Shown: positions 1 to 17,000, counted from the stretch's first letter. The stretch: DNA of 64,000 nucleotides from Micractinium sp. NFX-FRZ (GCA_029339195.1 JAPTJF010000019.1:1-64000); one strand, 5' to 3'. The notes: generated by a model not told the origin, from the letters alone. Program-made: numbers and translations.

Positions 1-2
1 CC

Positions 3-74
3 GGCTGTGTGGCGCAATGGTAGCGCAATTGACTCCAGATCAATAGGTTGCAGGTTCGATTCCTGTCGCGGTCA
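3..74 (+). tRNA. tRNA-Trp(CCA): tRNA-Trp (anticodon CCA)
   Basis: A 72-base cloverleaf with no intron. The acceptor stem pairs 3-9 with 67-73 (several G-U pairs) and the discriminator base is A74. The D arm contains TGGCGCAATGGTAGCGC, the anticodon stem ATTGA/TCAAT encloses CTCCAGA with anticodon CCA at 35-37, and the T arm contains GGTTCGATTCC. It closely resembles plant cytosolic tRNA-Trp. CCA is not encoded, as expected for a nuclear gene. Confidence 0.93.
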
Positions 75-1063
75 AGAATGATGGTTTTGCGAACAACAAT
101 AGGAGTAGGACAGCAGGACAAAAAGGAAGGGGTTGATTAGCAGCGAGTGCTAAATGACAAATATGAGTTCCATACCGTGGGAAAATACAGTCCCAGACAA
201 TGTGGGTGCACACCATTCGCAGGCCAGGCCAGGTTGCGACTGACTAGTGCTGCCATGAGTAGTGGGAATCAGGCAAGCCGGAGTTGAGGTGAAACGTTTT
301 GTAGCTGGTTTATTGGTACAGCTTTCGCTGGGCTGTCAGTATTGCCGGTCGTAGGCCTGTCCTAGGGCAGCTATGCCTAATGAGATCTCGCAAAGTGTGT
401 GAACTGGCGGTGGCGCATTCCGTTGGCCAAACAGCGTGCCGACTGCATAGTTGGTTCCAGGTTGCGGGGCCAACGGTGCAGTAGTGGCCTGATGGGATGG
501 CCAGAGCGCACGCATTCATCCAATGGAGGGGTCCTGCATCGTGCCTGTTTACTTGACTGAGGGTCTTGGCGCAGAGAAGTCCCTTGCAAGCAGCAACCCC
601 CTTGCTATGTACAACAATTTACACTGCAGGAAGGCAAGATGCTTGCCTGCTGCCCACACTGTAGAGATGTATAGATATCTACAGAGAGGAGTAGAGCCTG
701 GCGGCAGCCTGGCGACGGGTGCTCAGCGTGCTGCGCCTCCTGCATGGCGTTGCCCATCCAGCAGGGGGTGCTTGGTGTTGCCGCTGCGCACCACTGCTGC
801 CTGACTGCATTCATAGCATCAAAGAGCACCACCCATAGCGTGCTGCCTCGCCGGAGCCTCCCTCTGGTGCTCGCACTGGTGCGTTGCCTAGTGCGCCGGC
901 CTGCTAGCTAGTGAACATGCACCTTTTGCATTAGACTGAGTGCATTCGATCCGGCCCGAGTGCTGTGCATGATGCTGCACCTGCCGCCACTCTGCCGCCG
1001 CCACCCCCGCTCGTTGGCGCCGCTATTCCGTCTGCGGCTCCACCCTTCCTGCCCCTGCTCCCA
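75..1063. other. spacer between tRNA-Trp and the ankyrin/U-box gene
   Basis: About 990 bases with only short overlapping ORFs on both strands, none with recognisable motifs or convincing splice sites. The right part should hold the promoter and 5' UTR of the downstream gene. An in-frame TAG at 932-934 and the lack of an in-frame ATG before 1064 bound the first visible coding exon, unless an upstream exon exists. Confidence 0.5.
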
Positions 1064-3562
1064 ATGCAGCCCTTGCAGGCCCGCCCGAGACGAAGCGGCA
1101 TGACCCTGCTGCACACTGCAGTGTCTCGCTGCGAGGCATGGCGAGTGAAGGATGTTGTTGAGCGGCGGCCGGAGCTCATCAATGCCCGGCAGGGGGCCCT
1201 CGACTCCACGCCCCTCATGCTGGCAGCAGGCAAGGGCTACCGAGACTGCCTGGACGAGCTGCTGTCGGCCCCAGGAGTGGACCTGCATGCCACAGACAGC
1301 ATGGGCAGGACGGCGGTGCACCGTGCAGCTCGCAGGGCGGGCAGGGATCCTGGCGGTGCTGCTCTCGGCAGGCGCGTCCCCTGCAGCCAGGGACGGCAGC
1401 GGCCGCACGCCTCTGTTGGATGCCACCTGCGTGGGCAGCCAGGCGTGCGTGGAGGCGCTGCTGGCGGCAGGCGCCAGTGTGGCAGATGTAGACAGCTCTG
1501 GCCGCACGCCCCTGCACGTGGCAGCAACCTACAACAAGGTGCAGATTGCGGCCACGCTGCTTGATGCGGGGGCCAGCGTTGCAGCCAGAGACGGCAGGGG
1601 GCGCACGCCGCTGCACGATGCCGCCACCACTGGACTTGGAGTAGGGAGTGTGCTGGAGCTGCTGCTGTGGCACGCCACTCCGGCGGATGTGAATGCGGCG
1701 GATGACGATGGCCACACGCCCCTCCACGTCGCGTGCCACACGCACCTGGCACGCATGGCCAGCGTGCTTGGGCACGGGTCGACAGACGTTGTCCCTTACT
1801 GGCAGGCCATGGCCCTCCTGGTGGTGGCAGGAGCGGAGCTGGGCGTGCTGCGCGCCACGGGGGTCTCTCGCTACGGGATTGGCTGCGTGGCGCAGGAGGC
1901 AGATGAGTGGCGCAGCAAGCAGCAGCAGCGCCAGCGCCAGGCGCAGCAGGCGCAGCAGGCGCAGGAGCAACAGGAGCAGCAGGCGCTGCAGCAGCAGGAG
2001 CAGCAGGAGCAGCAGGAGCAGCAGGGGCAGGTGCAGCCTGCGGACGGCTCCCCTCAGCCGCCTGCTCCCGGCTGTGAGTTGCAGCCGTCCCCCGCAGCTG
2101 CAGCCAGGCCATGGGCACAGTTGCTGAGTGGGTCAGGAAAGGGGGAGGAAAGCATTTCTTCTGAGCAGCCCACACCCCAGCAGCGGGCAAAGGCAGCCAA
2201 GCGGCAGCGCCAGAAAGAGCGGAGGCAGCAGGAGGCTGCCGCTGCCGCTGCTGCTGCCGATGCCGCTGCTGCTGCTGCTGCACCCGGCAGCAGCAGTCAG
2301 GGTGCTGACAGCGACGGATTGCAGCAACGAGCATCGAGCAGGGCAGGCAAGAGCAGTCAGGGCAAAGTCAATGGCGAGGACGGGACGCCAGGCGGCTGCT
2401 ACAATCGGCAGACAGGCTGTACTGTGGCGGCTGCGGCCGCACAGGCCACCCAGCCTGCTGTGGCTGGTAGCCAACAGCACAGCGGCAGCAGCAGCGGCAG
2501 CAGCAGGGCAGCGGCGGTGTCCGGCGGCGGCAGCTGGCACGAAGCCGAGCTGGCGGCGGCTGAGATGTTGCCCCTTGGTCCCGACGGCGAGATTGATCTG
2601 TCCCAGCTGAACCTTGAAGATGTGCTGCCCCCTGGGCACCCCAAACCAGCAGAAACAACTGTGGCAGTGGCAGAGGCGTCACCCGCGGGACTTGCAGCTG
2701 GCAACACCGGGGGCGGCAGCAGCAGGGGTGGCGGCGGCAGCGGCGCCTCCCACCCAGGCTTGCTCTTGGATCTGCTGAACGAGGTGAGCGCCGTAAGCTG
2801 CAGGTTGTGGTTGCACAGTGTGAGGTTGTCTTGTGAACAAAATGTGACGGGCTTCCAACATGTAGGTGGTGTTTGTGCAGTGTGTGCCTGTGTATTTGGT
2901 TGGAGGCGATCAAGGGGGGAGGTGGCTGGGCCCGGCAGCTGTGTGGCACATGCTGGGCAGTACTGCTCCGCATCAGTGCACAGCTTGCAATGGCGGGACC
3001 CACGGCAGCTGCTCCACGCTTCTCACCCACCCACCGCTTCTCACGCCTCTGCGGCATCCCACCTCCCAGCCCACCTGCCAGCTCACCTCGCCTGCTCTGC
3101 CGCCCCTCCCTTGCACTGCGCCCATCCCTGGTGTGCAGCTGACCTGCCCCATCACCCAGGAGGTAGTGCGGGATCCAGTCATTGCTGCAGACGCGCACAC
3201 CTATGAGCGCACGGCCATCGAGGGTAAGCTGTGGGTGCAGGCAGGCGGTCGGGCAGGCGGGCGTTCAGGCGGGCTAGGAGGCTCTGGGTTTTTTGTTGCA
3301 ACAAATAGGGCCAGGCATTTGAATTTAGCAGTCTTCATGCCCCCTAACCGACTCGGCCTGCCCGTCCCCCCACCCACCCCACCCCTCCCCTGCAGCCTGG
3401 ATTGCGCGGCAGCGGGCGCTGGGGCAGCCGCCCTGCTCGCCGCTCACCAACCTGCCGCTGGCACACCTGGAGTTGGCGCCTAACAAGCAGGCCCGGCTCA
3501 TGCTGGCCTACCTGCGGGCGCAAGGCGTGCTGGGGGGCTGGGCCAGCCCGCAGGCCGCCTGA
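1064..3562 (+). CDS. ankyrin-repeat / U-box domain protein (frame break near 1343)
   Basis: Probable U-box E3 ubiquitin ligase with ankyrin repeats for substrate binding. Exons are 1064-2783, 3139-3223 and 3396-3562, all with GT-AG introns. The N-terminal half has four to five ankyrin units (motifs such as TPLMLAA, GRTPLHVAA, GRTPLHDAA, GHTPLHVAC). A long Gln-, Ala- and Ser-rich linker follows (about 1910-2760). The C-terminus is a U-box (LTCPITQEVVRDPV, then HTYER and SPLTN) that recruits an E2 enzyme and spans both introns. Ankyrin repeats 1-2 are read in one frame up to about 1342 and in the next frame from about 1344. No intron fits there, so one extra base (assembly error or true frameshift) must be skipped. 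With that correction the protein is about 656 aa. The start is the first in-frame ATG after an upstream stop; an extra 5' exon is possible. Confidence 0.72.
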
Positions 3563-4170
3563 GGTGGCGGGAAGCATTGCAAGTGCAGCTGCTGAGGCTC
3601 CCCTGCCCCGCCGTTCACAGCTTTCCCGGAGTGTCCGTGCCTTCCCAACACACTCCTTGTTGGCAGGTGGGCTGTGCTTAGATGCAGCCGCCAGATCACT
3701 GTGCTGCCGATTTCGTGTTGCAATGCTGTGCACTGATGTGGCTTGTAAGCACGCTTGCAGGCCGTCGCAGTTTTGAAGAAAACACAGTGTTGCGAGAAGA
3801 GGAAGCAGAGGAGGGGTGCTGGGTGACTGTGGGGCGGGGAAGGTACAGTGATGGGCGAATTTGGCCCGGCCGGGGTGTGAGGCTGGTGTGGTCACGAGCA
3901 AAGGGGAGGGGAGAAGGCAGCAATTCGACGGGTGGGTCACAAGCACAGGTCGTCGGGGACATGAAAGGCAGTGAGTAACAGGAGAGCGCACGTAAGGGCA
4001 GAGGAGAGCACGTTGAGGTGGGAGAGCAGCATGGGGATGCGTCAGCTAGATGAACCGGTCCAAAAACAACCCGGGGAAGCAAGCCTTGTGTCAGAGAAGC
4101 GCCGGCGCTGCCAACTGGGCGCATCATGCCCGCCGTGATGATGATGGCTGCAGGAGCCGAGCACCGCCGG
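3563..4170. other. convergent 3' intergenic region
   Basis: The ankyrin/U-box gene (+) and the START-like gene (-) end towards each other across these 608 bases. Only 3' UTR-like, low-coding sequence is seen. Confidence 0.6.
3744..3748 (+). other. candidate poly(A) signal TGTAA for the ankyrin/U-box gene
   Basis: TGTAA lies 182 bases past the stop. TGTAA is the usual poly(A) signal of green algae. No transcript data are available here. Confidence 0.4.
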
Positions 4171-7100
4171 TCAGCCCTTTCGCCGCCTACTCGGCTGCTT
4201 GCGCTTCCCCTTCCCCGCCGCCGGCCCCGCCTCTGCCTCGTCCGCCTGGCTGTGCCTGGGGGTGAGCTCGGCCTCAAACTCCGCCAGGCGGGCGCGCAGC
4301 AGGCCGTACAAGTGGGGCTGCTCCCGGATGCGCTGGCAGTAGATGGACGACTCATCCGCAAAGTTGCTGTCCAACACCTTTTCGATCTGGCCAAACACGT
4401 AGCTGCAAGAATGGTGGCGTGAAAAGGGAGTAGGGAGGGGCATGGGTAGGGTCAGGAGGGGTTGCAAGATGAAGGGTTTGGGCTGGCTGGCCAGCAATGT
4501 GAGGACCTGGCTGTGCAGAGGGCGCCATCAGAATGTGCGTGCACAACGTGCAAACATCAGGGGGATGGGGTGAGGGGGGTGGCGGTAACAGGCGGGGTGC
4601 AAGCGGGGCGTGAGCGGGCAAGGCAGCGGCGGGCGAGTTGGTGAGGAGTAGACAGCCAGGTTGGGCAGGCATTGGCAAGCTGGGCGGCAGGCAGGCAGGT
4701 AGGCAGGCACAGGCGGCAGGCAGGCTTGCGCTCACGGGGACAGCACTCCCAGCACAAAGTTGAGGAGGAAGGCTGCATTAGGGTGGGGCGCAGGCGGAGA
4801 GAAGTGCTGTCAAGGCGGGGGCGAGTTGGCAACAGCTGTCAACACCACTGGCAGCCAGGCACAGTCCATGCATTGCCCGCCTGCTCGGGCAAGCACTGCC
4901 TGTACAGCTGCCCCTGGCAGGCAGCAGGTGCATGGCGGCAGGCGCATGCCTGGCAACACTTGTTAATAGTAACCACTTTTTTGCAGCCGACTCACCTGGG
5001 ATGAAGGGGATGTGTGGGTCGATATGCAACAGGAGGGCGCCCTCTGTGCGGGGCGTGCCGTCGGGCGCGGCGGGCAGCGGCCTGCACGGGCGGGGGTGGG
5101 GTGGGGCCAGGTGGGGTGGGGGGCGGCGCCCTGTGAATCGGCGCTCCCACGGCTGCATGGCCTGCTTCAGTTGCCTTCATAAGCCCACCTCCTTTTTAGG
5201 CAGGTGCCCCTACAACGGAGGCCTTGCTGTCGGCTGCCCACCCACCCAAGGCACCGTGTGTTCAGCGACACAGCATCCCCTGCGATTGGCGCGACCTGGA
5301 CAGGGCGTGGCCCGTTGAACAGCCGCCCCCTTCGGCCCCCTCTCCCCTCGACAGGACCCCATCTGCGGCAGATCGGCAAACCAGCCCACCTGAATTTGAT
5401 CCCTCCCTGGACGAACCGGGCAGGCGATTGACTGAGCTGCGCTGGGCCCCAAAAGCTACCAACAAAACGAGCGCAAACGTTTGAGCTCACCTCATCTTGA
5501 GGCAGGATCCAGGCAGGAAGTTGACTGTCTTGCGCTTGGAGAACTCTGGGGGCAGGGGGGCGTGCCCCTGCGGCAGCTCCTCGGGTGTGGCGTCTTGCAG
5601 GGAGACGAGCAGGCACCTGTGCTCATCTGCCAAGTCGAAGCCCCGGGCGTGCAGCAGCCCCTGCATGGGCCTGGCGGGAAGGGAGGGGGCAGCGGCGCCA
5701 GGGCAGGGGGAAGGAGTGGGAGGACGGCGGCGGCGGGCGGGCGGACGGGCGGGCGGGCAGGCAGGCGGGCGGGTGGGCGGGCGGGCGGGCGGGCGGGCAG
5801 GCGGGCAAGGCAGGAGCGGCAGCCGTCCTTCCTTTTTTTGTTCATCCCCTCCTCCCCGCTTCCCACCTCCCTCCCTCCCCCACTTGCCCCCCAAGCTCAG
5901 CCTCCCCGCCCTGCCATGCATCCATTCAAGCGCACAGGCAGCGCCTCACTTGAAAGGGCGCATCATCCACTGCGCCCCATACAGGTAGCTCTCGTAGATG
6001 GTGGGCTCTGCCAGCATGAGGCTGGCCAGGGTGAACCTGCCAGGAGGGGAGGGAGGGGCAACAGAATGAGTGGGTGGGAGGGAGAACTGGTGGGCAGGGA
6101 CAGGAGATGGGGCAGGAGGATAGGGTGAAGGTGGGTGGTTGGGGATGGTTGGAGGTGGCGAAAGGCTGTTCAGGGCGGATGAGCGCATCGGGATGGAGAG
6201 CGATGGAGCAGGTCAGGGCAGGCGGGTGAGCCGCGGGTGACATGTGGCAGGCTCCACGCCAGCACGCACACACGCAGGCAGCGATGCCGGCTCGGCGCTC
6301 GCCATAACTGCCTCTCCAGCCTGACCCTCGTCACTTTGGCCTCCACCCTCACCTCTTCTAGCCCTCCCTTGTTACTCTTACTTGTTCCACGTCACCACAA
6401 GGTCGAACTCGTGCGCTATCGCCAGCAGGTGCTCCACCGGGTGGTCAAACACGGCACTGAACTTGAGGCTGCAGGCAGTGCAAACACAACATGGTCGCTG
6501 CTTACCAAACAATCGAAGATGTATGCAACAAACTGGGTGGCCAAACATGGCGCAGGGTCGGGGGCACAAGCAATTGGAGTGCAGCAGCAGTACAAGGGCG
6601 CCAGCTTGGCACTCCCACACCACGCCATCCTGCCCACCACACAACCAGTGCACACAGGTGCAGCCAGCCAGCCAGCCAGCCAGGGGGCCTGCACATCAGC
6701 ACATCCCATCCCCGGCGCTGCAGCATGGCCCCCACCGCCAGGCAGCCCCCGCGGCCTTGCCTGTGCACTGTGGTGCCCTTCTGGTGGCGGTAGAACACTT
6801 TGAGGGCATCATTCCTGGACACCATCCACCCAGAGTGATCATATAGCGCCTCCAAGGCTTCCTCCACAAACCGTGCCTCGCTTGCCAGGCTGACGACGTC
6901 CAGGCTGGCATCAGGTGGCAGCACTGCCGCCAGCGCGCCAGCTGGCAGCGCTGCCAGCTCAGCAAGGCTGCCGCCCGCAAGCTTTGCTGCCCGCAGCGCC
7001 AGGCCGTGGGCTGCCAGCACGCGCCCCTGGCTTGCAAGCTTGGCAGCACCGGCAAGCGCCTCGCGCACAGCGGGTTGGTCAAGAGCCAGCAGAAGCTCTC

Positions 7101-7955
7101 GGGATGTTGCGCGCTCCAGCACCAGCCTCTTGACCGCCGGCGGCACAGCCGCCACGTGCACGCGTGCGCCGCCCTCCATATCCGCTGCACGCTGCTCGTT
7201 AGCTGCCGCCTCCAATGCCGGCGGCAGCAGGTGGCCGCGAGCTTTCAGCACCTGCAGGCATGCAAGATTTGAGGTTTGATCAGGACGCAGCAGTCAGTGG
7301 AATGTGGGGAGCAGGGAAGAGTTGCAAGCCTGGGAGCGCAGTGGCGCAACGAGCAGCAGAGTGCCATCAGGAATGCCACGATGAGTGGGTGATGGGGAGA
7401 CGGGAGAGTCGAGTCCAAGCAAGGGAGTGCAGCAGGGCGGCTGTCAGTGATGGTATCAACGACCCCCAGACACGCACACCGTCTGCGGTTGAAGCACGCA
7501 GACAGCAGCAGAGCAGGGGCACGTCAGCTGTCCGGCAGCAAAGGGCATTTTAAAAGCCACCCTCCCCAACTGATCTCCATCCTCTGCCCCTCCACCTGTA
7601 TGGCTTGGTCGACGCCCACATCGTGCCCATGCAGCTGCTCCGTCTCCCACTCCTCCAGCGCTTCCGCCAGGTCAACCTCTGATAGCGCATCATGCCACTC
7701 CTCCTCCGCATCGCTAAAATAGCCATCAGCTGCGGAGTAGTAGCCTGGCGACTGCTGCGACTGATAAGAGCTCGGGCTGGCGCCGCCGCCGCCGCTGCTG
7801 GCGGCAGTGGCGGCGGCGGTAGGATCGGCGGCGGAGGCTGAAGGACCGCGCTGGTCTGCCGCAGTGACGGAGTGAGGGGTCAGATCGCGCCGCACAGCCT
7901 CTTCCTGCCCCTCCCCAGCAGAGGGGGCACGGCAGCAGGAGACGGTCGCGCCCAT
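4171..7955 (-). CDS. START-like lipid-binding protein with N-terminal lipidation signal
   Basis: Predicted 519 aa from eight exons: 7596-7955, 6761-7251, 6382-6468, 5950-6036, 5491-5670, 4996-5081, 4736-4772 and 4171-4402; phases close throughout. It starts MGATVSCC, a textbook N-myristoylation site (Gly2, Ser6) with two adjacent palmitoylatable cysteines, so the protein is probably anchored to a membrane. An acidic Ser/Ala-rich region follows (to about residue 120), then a helical Ala/Leu-rich region. From about residue 255 there is a START/Bet v1-like domain (GWMVSRND, FDHPVEHLL, FDLVVTWNKF, YGAQWMMRPF, ARGFDLADEH, FLPGSCLKM), ending in a hydrophobic helix (FLLNFVLGVLSP) and a basic tail (KGKRKQPSRRRKG). 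Such folds carry lipids or sterols between membranes; the ligand cannot be told. The second intron uses a GC donor (plus-strand 6759-6760). The family call rests on pattern recognition, not a search. Confidence 0.75.
5727..5818. repeat. GGGCGGGCAGGC-type tandem repeat in an intron of the START-like gene
   Basis: About 90 bases of G-runs on the plus strand spaced by C or A (GGGC/GGCA units), inside intron 4 of the minus-strand gene. Runs of three to four G every four to five bases are compatible with G-quadruplex formation. Confidence 0.8.
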
Positions 7956-8285
7956 TGGCCCCTGCAGCCCTCTCTGCCGCGCCCTTCGGGCAGACGTTGA
8001 AACTCTCAGCGTTCACAAGTGATCACTGAAGGTAACCATAGGGTGGGCGATTGGCAGCATGAAGCCCTCGCCATGCGAGGCTGGCGCGAAGCACGGTGGC
8101 GCATTGGAGCTCCTCGCGTGGCCACGGCATCGCCCTCAGCTCGGGGGGCTCGTAAAAATTTAACGAAAAGCCCCAACGCGCGGACCCCTTATTCCTAGCT
8201 TTTGCCCGCACAAACAGTTGCCCGTGCGTGATTCTCGGTTGCTGAGGGCGCGCACTGTGGTGTGCAGCTGCTATAACGACCAGTC
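7956..8285. promoter_or_regulatory. divergent promoter region, START-like gene and plastid cysA
   Basis: The two start codons face away from each other across 330 bases, so both promoters must lie here or overlap. A TATAAC string sits at 8272-8277 but is only about 9 bases from the cysA ATG, too close for a TATA box. No other clear element is seen. Confidence 0.55.
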
Positions 8286-13256
<4,971 letters not shown>

Positions 13257-13588
13257 TGACGTGTACTGCCGAGCGGCTGCCAGCTGGCGGCCGGTGAAGG
13301 GCGGCTCACGCTGCGCCGACTTTTGATGGCTGCTGCCCAAACAGGATGCGCCGCTAACCTGGCAGCGACAGCCAAAGGCGGCACTTGCCTCCCAGGCTTA
13401 CCCCCGCGCCAGGGGCGGCTTCGGCAAGGTGGCACGCCTGTTGTGCAGCCCGTGCACCCCAACTATCATTGAGCACAGGTAGTGCCTGCCTTCACACACG
13501 CATGGGTACACCTTGTGATTTGGCTTGAAGCAGTGTAGCCTCCGCTTGCCTCGCAGCGGCACCAATCATGATATTGTTTGGTAACATC

Positions 13589-13593
13589 TGTAA
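13589..13593 (+). other. candidate poly(A) signal TGTAA for cysA
   Basis: TGTAA 333 bases after the cysA stop, the only clear match downstream of it. Confidence 0.35.
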
Positions 13594-13788
13594 GGCATGT
13601 GCATGCTCACTTGGTGCTGTGGCCACCCACCCACGTGCCAGTTGCGGGCGGTTGCTTGGGTGGTGTGGGGTGGCTTGAGGGCACAGCATGTGAACAGCGG
13701 CGGCTGGCTCTGACCGGCGGTGCGGGTCACGAAGTCGCTGTCTGTGTGGATCACTCGACAAAAGTTTGAACACCTTTCTACAAGACGG

Positions 13789-13854
13789 GTCACCCACTCT
13801 CCGCCCTTGTCACCCATTCACCACCAGGTCACCCATTTACCTGCGAAGTCACCC
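13789..13854 (+). repeat. four phased GTCACCC motifs upstream of IBA57
   Basis: GTCACCC starts at 13789, 13809, 13828 and 13848, spaced 20, 19 and 20 bases (about two helical turns). They lie about 230-295 bases upstream of the IBA57 ATG. Confidence 0.7.
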
Positions 13855-14083
13855 TTCTATATGCATTGCATGGCCCGCTTTGCACTCAATCTTGGACCGC
13901 GGCAGCTGCAGCGCCTGTGCCACGTCACCGGCGGCGCAGCATCCAGGCCGCGTGCGGCCTTCATTCAGGAAGCCCATTCCACTCCGCGGGTGTTGTGAGC
14001 CCCATTAATCTCCTTTCAGTGCCGCTCAGCGCCTAGGGTTTTCTAGGGGCGTCTCGGACTTTGCCAGCGTCTCAGCCGCCGAC

Positions 14084-17000
14084 ATGCTGGGTCTCCGCCT
14101 GCTGCAACCGTCTCGCAGTACAGGCTGCTTGACCGCCAGAGCGCTGTCCACAGCTCCCGGCGCCCCGGGCGTGTCGTGCTTGGACGAGCTTCGCACTGTG
14201 ATCAAGCTTGAGGGAGAGAATCTCAGTTCCTATCTCCAGGTAACAAAACACTTGGCGGGAGCGGGCGGCAGTGACACCACCAGGTTCTCGCCGTGCACAT
14301 CCCGCCGCCGCCGCCGCTCCCGCTCTGGTACTGCAGAACAGCAGCATGCTCGCCCCGGCTGCTTGTTTCTCCTCTGCGTGCTGCCATGTGTGGCCGTTTG
14401 TCCTGGATGCAGAAGATCATCAGCAGCGATGCCTCAAAGCTGGCGCCTGGGGGGCCGCCTGTCTACGCGTGCGTGCTCACGCCGCAGGTGCGGGAGGTCG
14501 CCCTCACAACAGGGCCCTCAGCGGGGCTCACAACATGACACATGTGGGCCCAGCCTGTGCACACCTGCCATGCTGCACAGCTCATGGGAAAGCAGCTGCA
14601 CCTTGACAACATGTGCCCCCATCTATTCATGTGTGCAGGGCCGCTTCCTGCATGACATGTTCCTGCACCCCGGCCCCCCAGGTGTGCTGGCGCCAGGAGG
14701 CATCCGCCGCTGCCTGCTGGGCACTCCCTGCTGAGCACTCCCTGCTGTTGCCCTGCCGTGGCAGTGCCAGGCTGGGCAAGCTGCCATGCGACCCAAGCGG
14801 GGTGCGCAGTGAACACATATGATGTTTGGGCAGCGAGCGCGGCGGCACGGCAGCCGTGGGGGGCTAGCTGCCCAGCAGCTGAGGTGCCCTTTTGGGGGGG
14901 AGGTGACCCCAGGGTCTCTGCCTGCATTCTTCCATTGTGCTGCAGACGGCTCTGTGCCCACCGTGCTGGTGGACTGTGATGTGAACCAACGCCGCACTCT
15001 CATGGACCTGCTGCAGAGGTGAACACAGTCGGGTGCCGTGTTTTGAGAGGCATGGTTGTACTGCGCGCACATTGTATCCTCTTGTGCTGCACGGCTGAGT
15101 GGGGGAGGTGACCGTGCGCCCCATACGGTGCCCAACTTCCCGCCTCCCTGTATCGCCCGCGGGTCTACCTTATGGCTCTGCCGCCCCCCACAGATGCTCC
15201 CTTCACGTCAATTTGCCTGCCCAGGCTCTTGTCGCCCTTCCTGCTGCAGCACTGGTACCGTTTGCCTGACTGACTCTCGGCGCCGGTGTAAAACTGTACT
15301 GCTCATCCAAGTTGCAGGTACTCGCTGCACCACAAGATTGACGTGACCTCCGCCGCCAAGCACTACTCAGTGTATGCCGCCTTTGGGAGCGGCATTGAGG
15401 GCAGGGCAGCGGCGGCGGAGCGGGAGTGGCCAAAGGTGGGCGGCGGCCGACCTGAAATTGGGAGTGGGGGCGAACAGCCTGTGTTTTTGCAACGGGGCGC
15501 ATTTGCGAGCAGCATTGAAAGGCACGGCGGCATCCCCTGATCGTGAATGGTAACGAGGTAGGCTTCCGGCTGGCTGGCTAGCTGAGGATCCTGCCCGCAT
15601 TGAGCTGCACGAGTGCATGGCCTATCCTCAGACCGTTTTAGAACTCCCTTCGACCCTTCCAGAGCGTCACAAGGCGCAAAACGTGGCATCCTTTACCCAC
15701 CCCTTCATCTTGTTCCCAGGACCCGCGCCTGCCCGCCCTGGGCCGGCGGGCCATCCTGCCCCGCGGCAGCGCGCCCACGCCCACCGCCGGCTGGAAGGAC
15801 TATGTGCGCTGGCGCATTGAGCATGGAGTGGCAGAGGGAGACACTGAGATCCCCTCGGGTGTGTGTGTGCGCTGGCAGGGCGGGGCGGGGCAAGGGTTGC
15901 GGGGCGCAGGGTGGGGCGGGGCGGGGAAGGGGAGTGAGCAAGGCTCAGCTCTGCTCTCTGCTGTGCACACAGCCCTATTCAGCGTATCGCCTGGCCCTTC
16001 CCTGTGCTTATCAGTCCAGATGATACCCCTGGAGTTTGAACCTGCACCAGCTCAACTGAACTGTGTCCTGTCTAAAGCTGGCATGCTCCTCCCCTCCCAG
16101 GCGCGGTGAACCCGCTGGAGTTCAAACCTGGATCAGCTTAGCTTTGCTGTGTATCGTGTAAAGAGTCCATTCTCATTGACCGCCGCCCCCTCCCCTCCCA
16201 GGCGAGGTCAACCCGCTGGAGTTCAACCTGGACCAGCTCAACGGCATCTCCTTCAACAAGGGCTGCTACATCGGGCAGGTGGGGCTGGGGCAGAGGCTCT
16301 GGTAGGATCAAAAGAAAGGCAGGCGGGTTGGCTGGGGCTGGCATGTAGTGCAGGGCTGGGCAGGCTGTCTCCTTCAACAAGGGCTGCTACATCGGCCAGG
16401 TGGGGCGCTGGCAGAGGCTCCATTGCAACTGGGGTGTCAGTCGGAGGGAGGCAGGAGGGAGGCTGGGGTTCAAGTGCAGGGCGAGGTGCAGTGTGAGCGT
16501 GCCCTACAACACGGGCTCTCAAGTGTGACAGTTGAGCGGGGGAGGCCTGAAAATGAGGGCAGCGGAAGCGTCTCATGTCCCAAGGGCTACTGCAATGGAC
16601 AGATGGAGAGCAGAGGACGGTGGGAGAGGCGAAAGGTGGGCAGAATAAGGCAGCTGTGTCTGTTACCAGGCAGCGCGAACGCAAGAGCAACAGCAACAGC
16701 AGGAGCAGGGGCAGGACCTCGTAAACGGCATGCCCCTCTCACTTGGTTCCCTGCCTGCTCCGACTGCGCTGCCCCTCCCGGCTTGGTCTGCACGAGTTTG
16801 TGCAAGGCAGCGTCTAGCTCAGTCACCTGCCCCCCTGTCCCCCGCTTGCTTGTCCCTGCCTGCCCCGGTGTGCAGGAGTTTGTGCAGCGCGTGCACGCGC
16901 GCGGCGTGGTGCGCAAGCGGGTCATGCCGTTCCGCCTGGGCGGGGCGCGGGGCGCCGGCTGCCTCAGCTCCGGTGAGTCCCCTGGAACGCATTTAAGTTC

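Larger units (their letters stand above)
13257..14083. other. cysA 3' region and IBA57 promoter
   Basis: No coding region supported. It holds a probable 3' UTR and, at 13789-13854, four GTCACCC motifs at regular spacing, then the IBA57 upstream region. Confidence 0.55.

Noticed and set aside
310..832. Short overlapping ORFs on both strands upstream of the ankyrin gene
   Set aside because: No motifs, no splice context, mutually overlapping; typical of chance in non-coding DNA.
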